A stretch of 64,000 nt of DNA, taken from NCBI RefSeq assembly GCF_000744095.1, contig NZ_JQLI01000008.1:3720001-3784000 (forward strand), written 5' to 3'. The translations under genes were made by a program, and so were the position numbers. Below the pieces are notes generated by a model that searched no databases, was not told the origin of the DNA, and saw only the letters and a program-made list of their open reading frames with translations. Below are positions 10,287 to 17,781 of the stretch, one piece after another. Source of the stretch: Cupriavidus necator A5-1. GTDB taxonomy: Bacteria; Pseudomonadota; Gammaproteobacteria; Burkholderiales; Burkholderiaceae. The number at the start of each line of letters is the position of its first letter. Position 1 is the first letter of the stretch.

Positions 10287-10542
10287 CGCAGGTTCCTCTT
10301 GGTCAGGTTGAGGCTCCCATTGTAAAGACATGGCCGCCCCGCGGGCGAGCGAATCGCGGGCGCCTGATCGCGGACAAGCGTGCGCCAGACCGCGCCCGCG
10401 CGCGTGGCACAGGCGGCACGCCGCGAGAACCGTTGTCAGGCGCCCACACCCACGCCGGTTGCTCAGGTAATTCCGAGAAAAACTGGCACTTATGTCATTT
10501 CCCCCACCTGCCCGTGGCGCGGCTTTGATTTATGCTTGCACC

Positions 10543-11310
10543 ATGGCCATCACGCGACAGGACCTCGAATCCGACCGGCTGCGCACCTCGCTGTGCAGTA
10601 CGCCGGTCGCGTCCTCGCTGCTGCCCGAAGACGTGCTCGAGCAGTCCCTCTGCGACACCCTGGCGTGCCGGCCGGACGATCCCGCGCTCGGCGGTGATGT
10701 CTGGGTATTCGGCTACGGCTCCCTGATCTGGAACCCGATGGTGGTGCACACCGACCGCCGGCGCGCGACGGTGCATGGCTATCACCGCGGCTTCTATCTC
10801 TATTCCCGCATCAACCGCGGCACCTGGGACAACCCGGGGCTGGTGCTCGGCCTGGACCGCGGCGGCTGCTGCCACGGCATGGTGTTCCGCATCCCCAGCC
10901 ACGTGGTCGAGCAGGAGTTTCGCGTGCTGTGGCGGCGCGAGATGCTGACCGGCGCCTACCATCCGCGCTGGCTGCGCATCCGCACCGGCGACGGTCCCGA
11001 ACAGCGCGCCCTCGCCTTCGTCATGAACCGGGCGCACGAGGCCTACGCCGGCCGGCTGCCGGATGCCGACGTGGTCGAACGCCTGCGCCATGCCGCCGGG
11101 CTGTACGGTCCGGCGCGCGAGTACCTGCAGCAAACCCTGCTGGGGCTGGCCACCAACGGCGTCGACGATCCCTATCTCGGGCGGTTGTGGCGGCAGCTGC
11201 AGGCCGGCGACGCCGCCGATGCGGAACGCTCGACGCACCCCGCAGACTGCGCCGAGGCCGAGGATGTCGCGCCGCCGCCCTTGCCGGCCACATCACGCGA
11301 AACCGTCTGA
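10543..11310 (+). CDS. ChaC-like gamma-glutamylcyclotransferase
   Basis: The 255-aa protein has the gamma-glutamylcyclotransferase fold. The family substrate loop VFGYGSLIWNP is at about 55-65, followed by ATVHGYHRGFYLYS and the RGTWDNPGLVLGLDRGG segment. ChaC enzymes degrade glutathione to 5-oxoproline and Cys-Gly in the cytoplasm. A start at 10492 is possible, but the ATG at 10543 gives the usual ChaC N-terminus. The 17-bp gap to the ankyrin gene suggests co-transcription. With the gamma-glutamyltransferase at 0.25 kb it is one of two gamma-glutamyl enzymes in the window, about 9 kb apart. Confidence 0.9.
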   Translation: MAITRQDLESDRLRTSLCSTPVASSLLPEDVLEQSLCDTLACRPDDPALGGDVWVFGYGSLIWNPMVVHTDRRRATVHGYHRGFYLYSRINRGTWDNPGLVLGLDRGGCCHGMVFRIPSHVVEQEFRVLWRREMLTGAYHPRWLRIRTGDGPEQRALAFVMNRAHEAYAGRLPDADVVERLRHAAGLYGPAREYLQQTLLGLATNGVDDPYLGRLWRQLQAGDAADAERSTHPADCAEAEDVAPPPLPATSRETV

Positions 11311-11327
11311 GCCCAGGAGCAGCCGCC

Positions 11328-12128
11328 ATGATGCGCCCCGCCGCCCGCACCCGCAGACAGGCCCTCAATGAGCTGCTGGGGCTAATGGGCATGCTGGTGG
11401 GCGGTGGGCTGCTGGCGGCCCAGGGCAGCCAGACCCTGGCCCGCCCCGCCGGCGGCGCGGCCAGCCAGCCCGGCGCGGCGCGCCCGCCGCGCAATACCAC
11501 TGCACGCGCGCCGGTGCACAGCGACGGCATCAGCGCACTGGACCGCAACCTGATCACGGCCGCCGGGATCGGCGACCAGGACATGGTGGCGCGCCTGCTG
11601 GCCGCGGGTGCGACGGCGCGCGCGATTGACGAACGCGGGCGCAGCGCGCTGCTGGCGGCGGTGCAGAACCGGCATCTCGAGGTCGCGCGCATGCTGCTCC
11701 TGGCCGGTGCCGATGTCAATTGCAAGGACGCCGACGCCAACAGTCCCTTCCTGCTGGCCGCCGCCACGGGGCAGCCCGAGATGGTGCAGCTAGCGCTGGC
11801 GCATGGCGCCGACCTTGCCAGCACCGACCGCTATCACGGTACCGCGCTGATCGCCGCCAGCCAGCACGGGCATGTGGAGGTGGTGAAGCTGCTGCTGAAG
11901 GCTGGCGTTGCGATCGACCATGTCAACGACCTGGGCTGGACTGCACTGCTGGAGGCGGTGGTGCTGGGCGATGGCAGCGCGCGTTATGAGGAGACGGTGC
12001 AGTTGCTGCTGGATGCGGGTGCGGATGCCAACCTGGCTGACCGCGAAGGCGTGACGCCGACGCGCCATGCGCGGGAGCGGGGGTATAAGACGATGGTGAA
12101 GATGCTGATGCGGGTGCGGGGGCATTGA
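11328..12128 (+). CDS. Exported ankyrin-repeat protein
   Basis: The 266-aa protein opens with a TRRQAL twin-arginine-like motif and a hydrophobic stretch (about 16-34), consistent with export, possibly by Tat. After a Pro/Ala-rich linker come about five ankyrin repeats (about residues 75-260), recognisable by repeated GRSALLAAVQNRHLEVARMLL-type and GADVNCKDADANSPFLLAA-type units. Ankyrin repeats mediate protein binding; the partner is unknown. A GGAGC ribosome site precedes a double ATG at 11328/11331. Confidence 0.85.
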   Translation: MMRPAARTRRQALNELLGLMGMLVGGGLLAAQGSQTLARPAGGAASQPGAARPPRNTTARAPVHSDGISALDRNLITAAGIGDQDMVARLLAAGATARAIDERGRSALLAAVQNRHLEVARMLLLAGADVNCKDADANSPFLLAAATGQPEMVQLALAHGADLASTDRYHGTALIAASQHGHVEVVKLLLKAGVAIDHVNDLGWTALLEAVVLGDGSARYEETVQLLLDAGADANLADREGVTPTRHARERGYKTMVKMLMRVRGH

Positions 12129-12155
12129 GGTCTCGCGATGCCGCGCGCAGCAGGC

Positions 12156-12240
12156 ACCCCTCTCCCGCATGCGGGAGAGGGAGAACACCTTGCTTAGGCT
12201 AGCTCGGGCGGCCTTGGCGCACCCAAAACCGTTGGCTTCC
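12156..12240. repeat. Modular palindromic intergenic repeat, copy B (short form)
   Basis: This copy contains the palindrome CCCCTCTCCCGCATGCGGGAGAGGG (12157-12181) joined directly to a second module, AACACCTTGCTTAGGCTAGC, then TCGGGCGGCCTTGG and CACCCAAAACCGTTGGC. The second module recurs in copy C but is absent from copy A, while the middle module of A and C is missing here. It lies between the convergent ankyrin and acyl-CoA synthetase genes. Confidence 0.7.
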
Positions 12241-12253
12241 TTTTACTACTTCC

Positions 12254-13966
12254 TCAAGCCGCCGGCTTCTCCCCTTGCGCATTGCGCGCATTCTCGCTTT
12301 CCTGCAGATGCCGCCACATCACCTTGCCGGTGCCCGACTTCGGCAGCGCGTCCACGAACTCCACCACGCGCGGATACTTGTACGCGGCCATATTCTCCTT
12401 GGCCCATTCGATGATCGCTTCCGGCGTGGTCTTGCCCTTGGCATGCGCGCGCAGCACCACCACCGCCTTGACCGTCTCGCCGCGGTACGGGTCGCGCGTG
12501 CCGATGATGCAGGCCTCCTGCACGTCGGGGTGCTTGTACAGCAGGTTCTCCACCTCGGCCGGCCAGACCTTGAAGCCCGACGCATTGATCATGCGCTTGA
12601 GGCGGTCGGTGATGAAGTAATAGCCCTCTTCATCCATGCGGCCCAGGTCGCCGGTGCGGAAGAAGGTCTTGCCCTCGAACTCGATAAAGGCGTCGCGCGT
12701 GGCGTCTTCCTTGCCCCAGTAGCCCTTGAACACCTGCGGGCCGCTGACGATGATCTCGCCGATCGCGTTGGGCGGCAGTTCCTTGAGCGTGACCGGGTCG
12801 ATTACGCGCGCATCGGTGTTGAAGGTCGGCACGCCCAGGCACTGCAGCTTGGGCCGGTCCGACGGGTTGCCGTGCGTCGGCGCCATGGTCTCGGACAGGC
12901 CGTAGCCTTCCAGGTAGCTGAGCCCGAACTGCTCGCGCAGCCGCTCGGCCACGGCCTGCGGCATGGCCGCACCGCCACCGCCGATATAGCGCAGGCTCGA
13001 CAGGTCGAACTGCGCCAGGTTGGGGCTTGCCAGGAAATCGATCACCATGGTCGGGATATTGGTCCAGTGCGTGACCTGGTAGCGCGAGATCAGGCGGCCG
13101 GCCACCTCGCGATCCCAGCGCGGCAGCATCACCACGGTAGCGCCGCTGTAGATCGGCCCGTTCATGCCGTACTGCATGCCGGTAACGTGGAACAGCGGCA
13201 GCACCGACAGGATCACGGACTCGGCGCCCGAGCCCGACCAGGTCGCGCCGCCGACGATGTTGTGCATCACTGAGCGATGCGTATGGATGCAGCCCTTGGG
13301 GAAGCCGGTGGTGCCGGAAGTGTAGGGCATCACCGCCATGTCATCCGGCCCGGCAATGTGCGGGCCGGGCAGCAGGCCGGCGCCAAGCGCCTCGGTCCAC
13401 GCGGTAGCGCCCGCGGGCAGCGGGTGCGGCGTGGTCAGCCAGGCCGGCGGGGCGTCTTCCGGATGCACATGCGTGGGCGGCAGCGCGTCGGCGTACTGCG
13501 TCACCAGCAGGTGCTGGAGGCGCTCGGCCGGCGCCAGTTCGGACACGGCCTGTTCGACGCCCGCTGCAAGGTCCGCCGTGCAGATCGCCACGCGCGCCTG
13601 TGCATCGGTGACGTAGTGCTTGAATTCCTCGGCGCGGTTCATCGGGTTGACTGGCACCACCACCGCGTCGGCACGCAGGATGGCGTAGTAGCTGACGATG
13701 AACTGCGGGCAGTTCTGCATGTACAGCAGCACCCGGTCGCCCTTCGTCACGCCGGCCTTCTGCTGCAGCCAGCCCGCAAGCGCGGTGGCCTGCGCCTCCA
13801 GCTCGCGGAAGGTGACCGCGTTGCCGAAGTAGCGGATCGCCGCCTTGTCGGCGTAGCGGCGCGCCGACACTTCCAGGTTGTACCAGAGCGACGTCTCGGG
13901 CAGCACGATAGCGGTCGGCAGGCGCTTCGGCCAGAACTGGAAATGCGGGCGGGCTGGGGTCTGCAT
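12254..13966 (-). CDS. Long-chain-fatty-acid/acyl-CoA synthetase (AMP-binding enzyme)
   Basis: The 570-aa ANL-superfamily enzyme activates a carboxylic acid with ATP and joins it to CoA. The phosphate-binding loop YTSGTTGFPKG is at 215-225. Later motifs include GYGLSETMAPTH, the FFRTGDLGRMDEEGYY hinge region, and the C-terminal PKSGTGKVMWRHL with the catalytic lysine. ATG 13966 starts a protein of usual length. The promoter upstream has consensus-like -35 and -10 boxes with a palindromic operator in the spacer, so tight repression by a TetR-type fatty-acid or aromatic-acid regulator is likely. Chain-length specificity cannot be read directly. Confidence 0.9.
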   Translation of the reverse strand: MQTPARPHFQFWPKRLPTAIVLPETSLWYNLEVSARRYADKAAIRYFGNAVTFRELEAQATALAGWLQQKAGVTKGDRVLLYMQNCPQFIVSYYAILRADAVVVPVNPMNRAEEFKHYVTDAQARVAICTADLAAGVEQAVSELAPAERLQHLLVTQYADALPPTHVHPEDAPPAWLTTPHPLPAGATAWTEALGAGLLPGPHIAGPDDMAVMPYTSGTTGFPKGCIHTHRSVMHNIVGGATWSGSGAESVILSVLPLFHVTGMQYGMNGPIYSGATVVMLPRWDREVAGRLISRYQVTHWTNIPTMVIDFLASPNLAQFDLSSLRYIGGGGAAMPQAVAERLREQFGLSYLEGYGLSETMAPTHGNPSDRPKLQCLGVPTFNTDARVIDPVTLKELPPNAIGEIIVSGPQVFKGYWGKEDATRDAFIEFEGKTFFRTGDLGRMDEEGYYFITDRLKRMINASGFKVWPAEVENLLYKHPDVQEACIIGTRDPYRGETVKAVVVLRAHAKGKTTPEAIIEWAKENMAAYKYPRVVEFVDALPKSGTGKVMWRHLQESENARNAQGEKPAA

Positions 13967-14019
13967 GGAACGTCTCCTGTGCGTCGGTCTCGGGACCGGG
14001 TCTGTCGGTATGGTCAAGG

Positions 14020-14049
14020 ACTATAACCGAACGATCGTTCTATTTTCAA
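14020..14049 (-). promoter_or_regulatory. Promoter with TetR-type operator for the acyl-CoA synthetase
   Basis: On the minus strand there is a -35 TTGAAA (14044-14049) and a -10 TATAGT (14020-14025) with an 18-bp spacer. A perfect 12-bp palindrome, GAACGATCGTTC (14029-14040), sits inside the spacer, where bound repressor would block RNA polymerase. Palindromes with an ACGATCGT core are typical TetR-family operators near acyl-CoA genes. No TetR gene is in the window. Confidence 0.65.
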
Positions 14050-14095
14050 CCGCAGGCTTTCCCGAACCTCGTCCGGCAGTAATTGGGGCGAGCGG

Positions 14096-14123
14096 TTGCA
14101 TTCGGCGCCTTTGCCCTCACAAT
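14096..14123 (+). promoter_or_regulatory. Candidate promoter of the thioredoxin-TPR gene
   Basis: A -35-like TTGCAT (14096-14101) and a -10-like CACAAT (14118-14123) are separated by 16 bp and lie about 80 bp before the gene. Both boxes are near consensus, but this is pattern matching only. Confidence 0.4.
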
Positions 14124-14201
14124 AGGGCTATCGAATGCCTCTTCCGGGCGGCCCGGTATCGCCGGGTTGCTCGCGCCCCTTTTTCCTCACCGGGATACCC
14201 C

Positions 14202-15050
14202 ATGAGCGACGTCACCTTGCAGAATTTCGAAACCGAAGTGATCGACGCCTCGCGCCACGCGCCCGTGCTGGTCGATTTCTGGGCGCCCTGGTGCGGCCCG
14301 TGTCGCACGCTGGGCCCGATGCTGGAACGGCTCGAAGCCGAGGCCGACGGCCAGTGGAAGCTGGTCAAGGTCAATGTCGACGAGAACCAGGACCTGGCCG
14401 CACACTTCGGCGTGCGCAGCATCCCGCATGTGGTGGCGATCGCCGAAGGCCAGGCGGTGGACCAGTTCATCGGCGTGCTGCCGGAATCCGGCCTGCGCGA
14501 ATTCCTGGGCCGGCTGATGCCCAAGCCCGCCCAGCTGGCGCTGTACGAGGCGCAGGAGCTGGCCGCCGCAGGCGACCGCGCCGGCGCCGAGGCCAAGTTC
14601 GCGGAAGCCATCGCGCTCGACCCGGAAGCGGCCGACACGGCACGGCTGGCCTATATCGCCTTCCTGCTGGACGGCAATGCGATCGACGAGGCCAAGGCGC
14701 AGTTCGAAGCGCTGCCGCCGCGCGCCGCGCAGCTGGACGCTTACGCCGCGTTGCGCACGCGTATGGAAGCGATGGAAAACTTGTCCGGCCTGCCCGACCA
14801 GGCCACCCTCACGCGCCGGATCGACGCCGACCCGCGCGACCTGGCGGCGCGGCTGGACCTGGCGCGGCTGCTGATCGCGCGCCAGCAGTACGAGCCGGCG
14901 CTGGAGCAGTTGCTGGAGATCGTGCGCACCGATCGCGGCTATGAGGACGATATCGGCCGCAAGACCATGTTGTCGGTATTCGAGATGCTGGCCGACCGGC
15001 CCGAGGTGGTATCGCACTGGCGCCGCCAGCTCAGCACGTCGCTGAACTGA
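14202..15050 (+). CDS. Thioredoxin-TPR protein (CnoX/YbbN-like)
   Basis: The 282-aa protein combines an N-terminal thioredoxin domain (about 1-108, active site WCGPC with Cys31 and Cys34) with a C-terminal all-helical TPR-type region (about 115-282). This is the CnoX/YbbN architecture, a holdase that protects proteins from hypochlorous acid or hands them to GroEL. E. coli YbbN lacks the second active-site cysteine; here both are present, so it may also have redox activity. ATG 14202 follows ACCGGGATACCCC. A strong intrinsic terminator follows. Confidence 0.92.
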   Translation: MSDVTLQNFETEVIDASRHAPVLVDFWAPWCGPCRTLGPMLERLEAEADGQWKLVKVNVDENQDLAAHFGVRSIPHVVAIAEGQAVDQFIGVLPESGLREFLGRLMPKPAQLALYEAQELAAAGDRAGAEAKFAEAIALDPEAADTARLAYIAFLLDGNAIDEAKAQFEALPPRAAQLDAYAALRTRMEAMENLSGLPDQATLTRRIDADPRDLAARLDLARLLIARQQYEPALEQLLEIVRTDRGYEDDIGRKTMLSVFEMLADRPEVVSHWRRQLSTSLN

Positions 15051-15079
15051 GCGGCAGGGCTACGTCCCTGGCGCGGTAA

Positions 15080-15109
15080 ACTGGCGGGCTCAGACCCGCC
15101 AGTTTTTTT
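15080..15109 (+). terminator. Intrinsic terminator after the thioredoxin-TPR gene
   Basis: A perfect 9-bp stem (ACTGGCGGG / CCCGCCAGT) with a CTCAGA loop is followed directly by a run of T residues (15103-15109). It lies 29 bp after the stop and just before the cupin gene. Confidence 0.92.
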
Positions 15110-15120
15110 ACGTCCCCGCC

Positions 15121-15498
15121 ATGCCCGCTCCCCGCCTGATCGATTTCAAGACCGACCCCGCCCCGACCCACGACCGCCCGCGCGAAGACCGGCTGGTGTC
15201 AGGTAACCCCGACCGCACTACCTGGACGCACTACAGCGCGCAGCATGGCGATTTCGATTGCGGCATCTGGGCTTGCGAGCCGGGCGCGTGGCGCATTGCC
15301 TTCCCGGCCGGCAAGGAAGAGTTCTTCCACGTGATCAGCGGCCGCATCCGCATCAGCGACGAGGCCGGCCAGGCCAGCGAGTTCGGCCCGGGCGACGCCT
15401 GCGTGATCCCGGCCGGCTTTACCGGGCTGTTCCAGGTGCTGGAGCCGGTGCGCAAGTATTTCGTGGTGATCGACCGCGACGCGGCGCGGCCGCTCTGA
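15121..15498 (+). CDS. Cupin-domain protein
   Basis: This 125-aa single-domain cupin resembles the cupin_3 group: FDCGIWACEPGAWRIAFPAGKEEFFHVISGRIRISDE is strand-rich with a GKEEFFHV motif, then FGPGDACVIPAGFTGLFQVLE. Such short cupins are often ethanolamine-utilisation EutQ-like or transcription-linked proteins of unknown substrate. The metal-binding His set is incomplete compared with catalytic cupins. It lies 11 bp behind the preceding terminator, so its promoter would overlap that hairpin, or it may be read through. Confidence 0.8.
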   Translation: MPAPRLIDFKTDPAPTHDRPREDRLVSGNPDRTTWTHYSAQHGDFDCGIWACEPGAWRIAFPAGKEEFFHVISGRIRISDEAGQASEFGPGDACVIPAGFTGLFQVLEPVRKYFVVIDRDAARPL

Positions 15499-15516
15499 AC
15501 GCTGCCGGGCTCACGC

Positions 15517-15957
15517 TCAGGCCGTGGTGGCCGGCCCCTCGACCAGCGTAAAGCCGTTCTCGCGCATATGTTCGACCATCATCGCGTCCATCGACTTGAC
15601 GTGATGGTCGAACCAGCCTGACAGCTCGGCAACCAGGCGCCGACCCAGCCCGAACTCGGCATCGGTGTGCACCTTGTCGCGCACCGCGACGGCCACGGCC
15701 AGCACCTGCTGGTGCTCGCCCGCGTGGCAATGGCGCGGGCCGAAGCCCATCGCTTCCATCCACTGTTCTTCCTGCGCGAAATGATGGCGGGTGTGGTCGA
15801 TCCACTCGTCCATCGCCGCCAGGAAGCCGGCGTCGTCGGCGCTGGCCACGGCCGCCAGCAGCTGCACGAATTCGGCATGGGTGGCATCGGTGACCGGCTC
15901 GCCCAGGTGGAGGTGGTCCGGGAGGCCGGCGGAGGAAAGCTGGTCTTTGGCGTCCAT
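15517..15957 (-). CDS. Bacteriohemerythrin-like protein
   Basis: The 146-aa protein is a four-helix hemerythrin domain that would bind O2 at a di-iron centre. The helices carry the expected ligands: DATHAEF, then WIDHTRHHFAQEE with the HxxxE pattern, HCHAGEHQQVL, and SGWFDHHVKSMD near the end. It is a stand-alone domain without a sensor region, suggesting oxygen storage or delivery. It is convergent with the cupin gene, with 18 bp between the stops. Confidence 0.9.
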   Translation of the reverse strand: MDAKDQLSSAGLPDHLHLGEPVTDATHAEFVQLLAAVASADDAGFLAAMDEWIDHTRHHFAQEEQWMEAMGFGPRHCHAGEHQQVLAVAVAVRDKVHTDAEFGLGRRLVAELSGWFDHHVKSMDAMMVEHMRENGFTLVEGPATTA

Positions 15958-16080
15958 GGGATCGGCTGCAAACGTAGGAAAAACGGCAAGGATACCCAAT
16001 CGCCGCGGCCCGGACCTGATCTCGCGCAAGCCGGGCGGTATGCTGTGGGCTATGCGCCCCGCCCGCCACCCCAGGATCCC

Positions 16081-16659
16081 ATGCCACGACTGATCTTCTT
16101 CTGCGGCCATGCCGGCACTGGCAAGACCACCCTCGCCCACCGCCTGATCGGCCCGCTGATGCAGGCCACCGGCGAGCCCTTCTGCCTGCTCGACAAGGAC
16201 ACCCTGTACGGCCGCTACAGCGCCGCGGCGATGGCCGCCATCACCGGCGATCCCAACGACCGCGACAGCCCGGCCTACCTGGACAACCTGCGCGACCCGG
16301 AATACCAGGGGCTGCTCGATACCGCGCGCGAGAACCTGATGCTGGGCATCAGCGTGCTGGTGATCGGCCCGCTGTCGCGCGAAGTGCGCGCCCACCTGCT
16401 GCACGATCCGGACTGGCTGCACGTGCCCGACGGCACCACGGTGCGCATCGTGTGGGTCCACCTGCTGGAAGACGAGGCGCATGCGCGCATCATCAAGCGC
16501 GGCAATCCCAACGATGCCTACAAGCTGCACCACTGGGAGGCCTACCGCACGCGGCGCTTCATGCCGACCGCGGCGGAATACCCGGAACTGATCTTCTTCG
16601 ACAATCTCGCCCCGGGCGAAGCCGAGCTCGACGGGCTGCTGCGCGCACTGAGCGCCTGA
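16081..16659 (+). CDS. P-loop ATPase/kinase-like protein
   Basis: The 192-aa protein begins almost at once with a Walker A motif, GHAGTGKT (residues 9-16), and looks like a small zeta-toxin or gluconate-kinase-type P-loop enzyme (AAA_33 group). A central LVIGPLSREVRAHL segment and a late RIVWVHLLEDEAHARI segment, with the residues expected of a lid and adenine contact, follow. The small-molecule substrate is not identifiable. The start is fixed by the Walker strand at residue 3. Confidence 0.78.
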   Translation: MPRLIFFCGHAGTGKTTLAHRLIGPLMQATGEPFCLLDKDTLYGRYSAAAMAAITGDPNDRDSPAYLDNLRDPEYQGLLDTARENLMLGISVLVIGPLSREVRAHLLHDPDWLHVPDGTTVRIVWVHLLEDEAHARIIKRGNPNDAYKLHHWEAYRTRRFMPTAAEYPELIFFDNLAPGEAELDGLLRALSA

Positions 16660-16688
16660 ATGAGCGCCTGCATGAGCGCCTGAGCCCT

Positions 16689-17549
16689 TCAGCCGCGCGC
16701 GATCTCCCCGATCACTGCTGACGCCGCCACGAAGCCGAACACCGCCGTCACCGCCACCGACGAGCCGAAGCCCGCGCAGGCCAGCCCCTGCGGGCCGTGC
16801 GCAGTAGACTTCCCTTCGGGCGGCGGCGCCTCGTCGATCTCGCACGCCTGCTGCTCCGGCTCGGGATACTGCAGCGGCTCGTCGGAATACACCGCGGCGA
16901 TGCCGAACTTCTTCTTCGGGTCGCGGGTAAAGCCCCACTGCTTGCGCAGGTTGGCGCGCACCTTGGACAGCAGCGGATCCTGGATCGTGCGCGCCAGGTC
17001 GTCGATGCGCACGCGGGTGGGATCGAGCTGGCCGCCGGCGCCGCCGCAGGTGATCACCGGCACGCCCTGGCGCCGCGCCCAGCCCAGCATCTCGGTCTTG
17101 ACGCGGACCGAGTCGATGGCGTCGATCACGTAGTCATAGCCGGCGCCGAGCAACTCGGGCACGTTGTCCGGGGTGACGAAGTCATCGACCTGTGTCACCC
17201 GGCAGCGCGGGTTGATGGCGATGATGCGCTCGGCCATGGCCTCGACCTTGGCGAGGCCGTAGGCGTCGCCCAGCGCGTGGATCTGGCGGTTGGTGTTGGA
17301 CAGCGCGATATGGTCGAGGTCGATCAGCGTGATGCGGCCGACCGCGTTGCGCGCCAGCGCCTCGGCGGCCCAGCTGCCGACACCGCCGATGCCGATCACG
17401 CAAACATGCGCCGCCTCCAGCCGCGCCAGCCCGGCGGCGCCGTAGAGCCGCGCCACGCCGCCAAAGCGGCGATGGTAGTCGTCATCGGCCGGGCTTTCGT
17501 GGGTCAGCGGCTCGGGCAGGCTAGCCAGGTCGTGTGCGGCATCGTTCAT
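16689..17549 (-). CDS. tcdA: tRNA threonylcarbamoyladenosine dehydratase (TcdA/CsdL)
   Basis: The 286-aa E1-like enzyme cyclises t6A37 of tRNA to the hydantoin form in an ATP-dependent reaction. The nucleotide-binding motif GIGGVG is at 53-58, preceded by YGAAGLARL and followed by LIDLDHIALSNTNRQIHAL, both diagnostic. Further on are VIDAIDSVRVK and the late FVAASAVIGEIA helix. The start at 17549 gives the family N-terminus; longer in-frame starts add an arginine-rich leader. Confidence 0.93.
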   Translation of the reverse strand: MNDAAHDLASLPEPLTHESPADDDYHRRFGGVARLYGAAGLARLEAAHVCVIGIGGVGSWAAEALARNAVGRITLIDLDHIALSNTNRQIHALGDAYGLAKVEAMAERIIAINPRCRVTQVDDFVTPDNVPELLGAGYDYVIDAIDSVRVKTEMLGWARRQGVPVITCGGAGGQLDPTRVRIDDLARTIQDPLLSKVRANLRKQWGFTRDPKKKFGIAAVYSDEPLQYPEPEQQACEIDEAPPPEGKSTAHGPQGLACAGFGSSVAVTAVFGFVAASAVIGEIARG

Positions 17550-17781
17550 GCTGGAATTCGGTTCGAAGGGCTGGCGGACGCGTCGCGCGGGCATGCCGCC
17601 GCGCTCAATCCGCCGCAAAAATCCGGCGCAAAAATCCGGCATTCTCCGGCGGCGATGTCAGCCAATCCCCGACAAAGACGGGAAGCGCGCAACTATACAA
17701 TAGACGTGCAGTGGTCCGTTCGCCGCCCCGCGTGCCGGTCGGCAGCTCCGGGCCCGCGCCCGCCAGACTGGAGCCCGCCTC

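Noticed and set aside
17620..17646. Short direct repeat of GCAAAAATCCGGC upstream of the AsmA gene
   Set aside because: Two copies of a 13-bp sequence are visible but have no palindrome or neighbouring regulator that would suggest a function.
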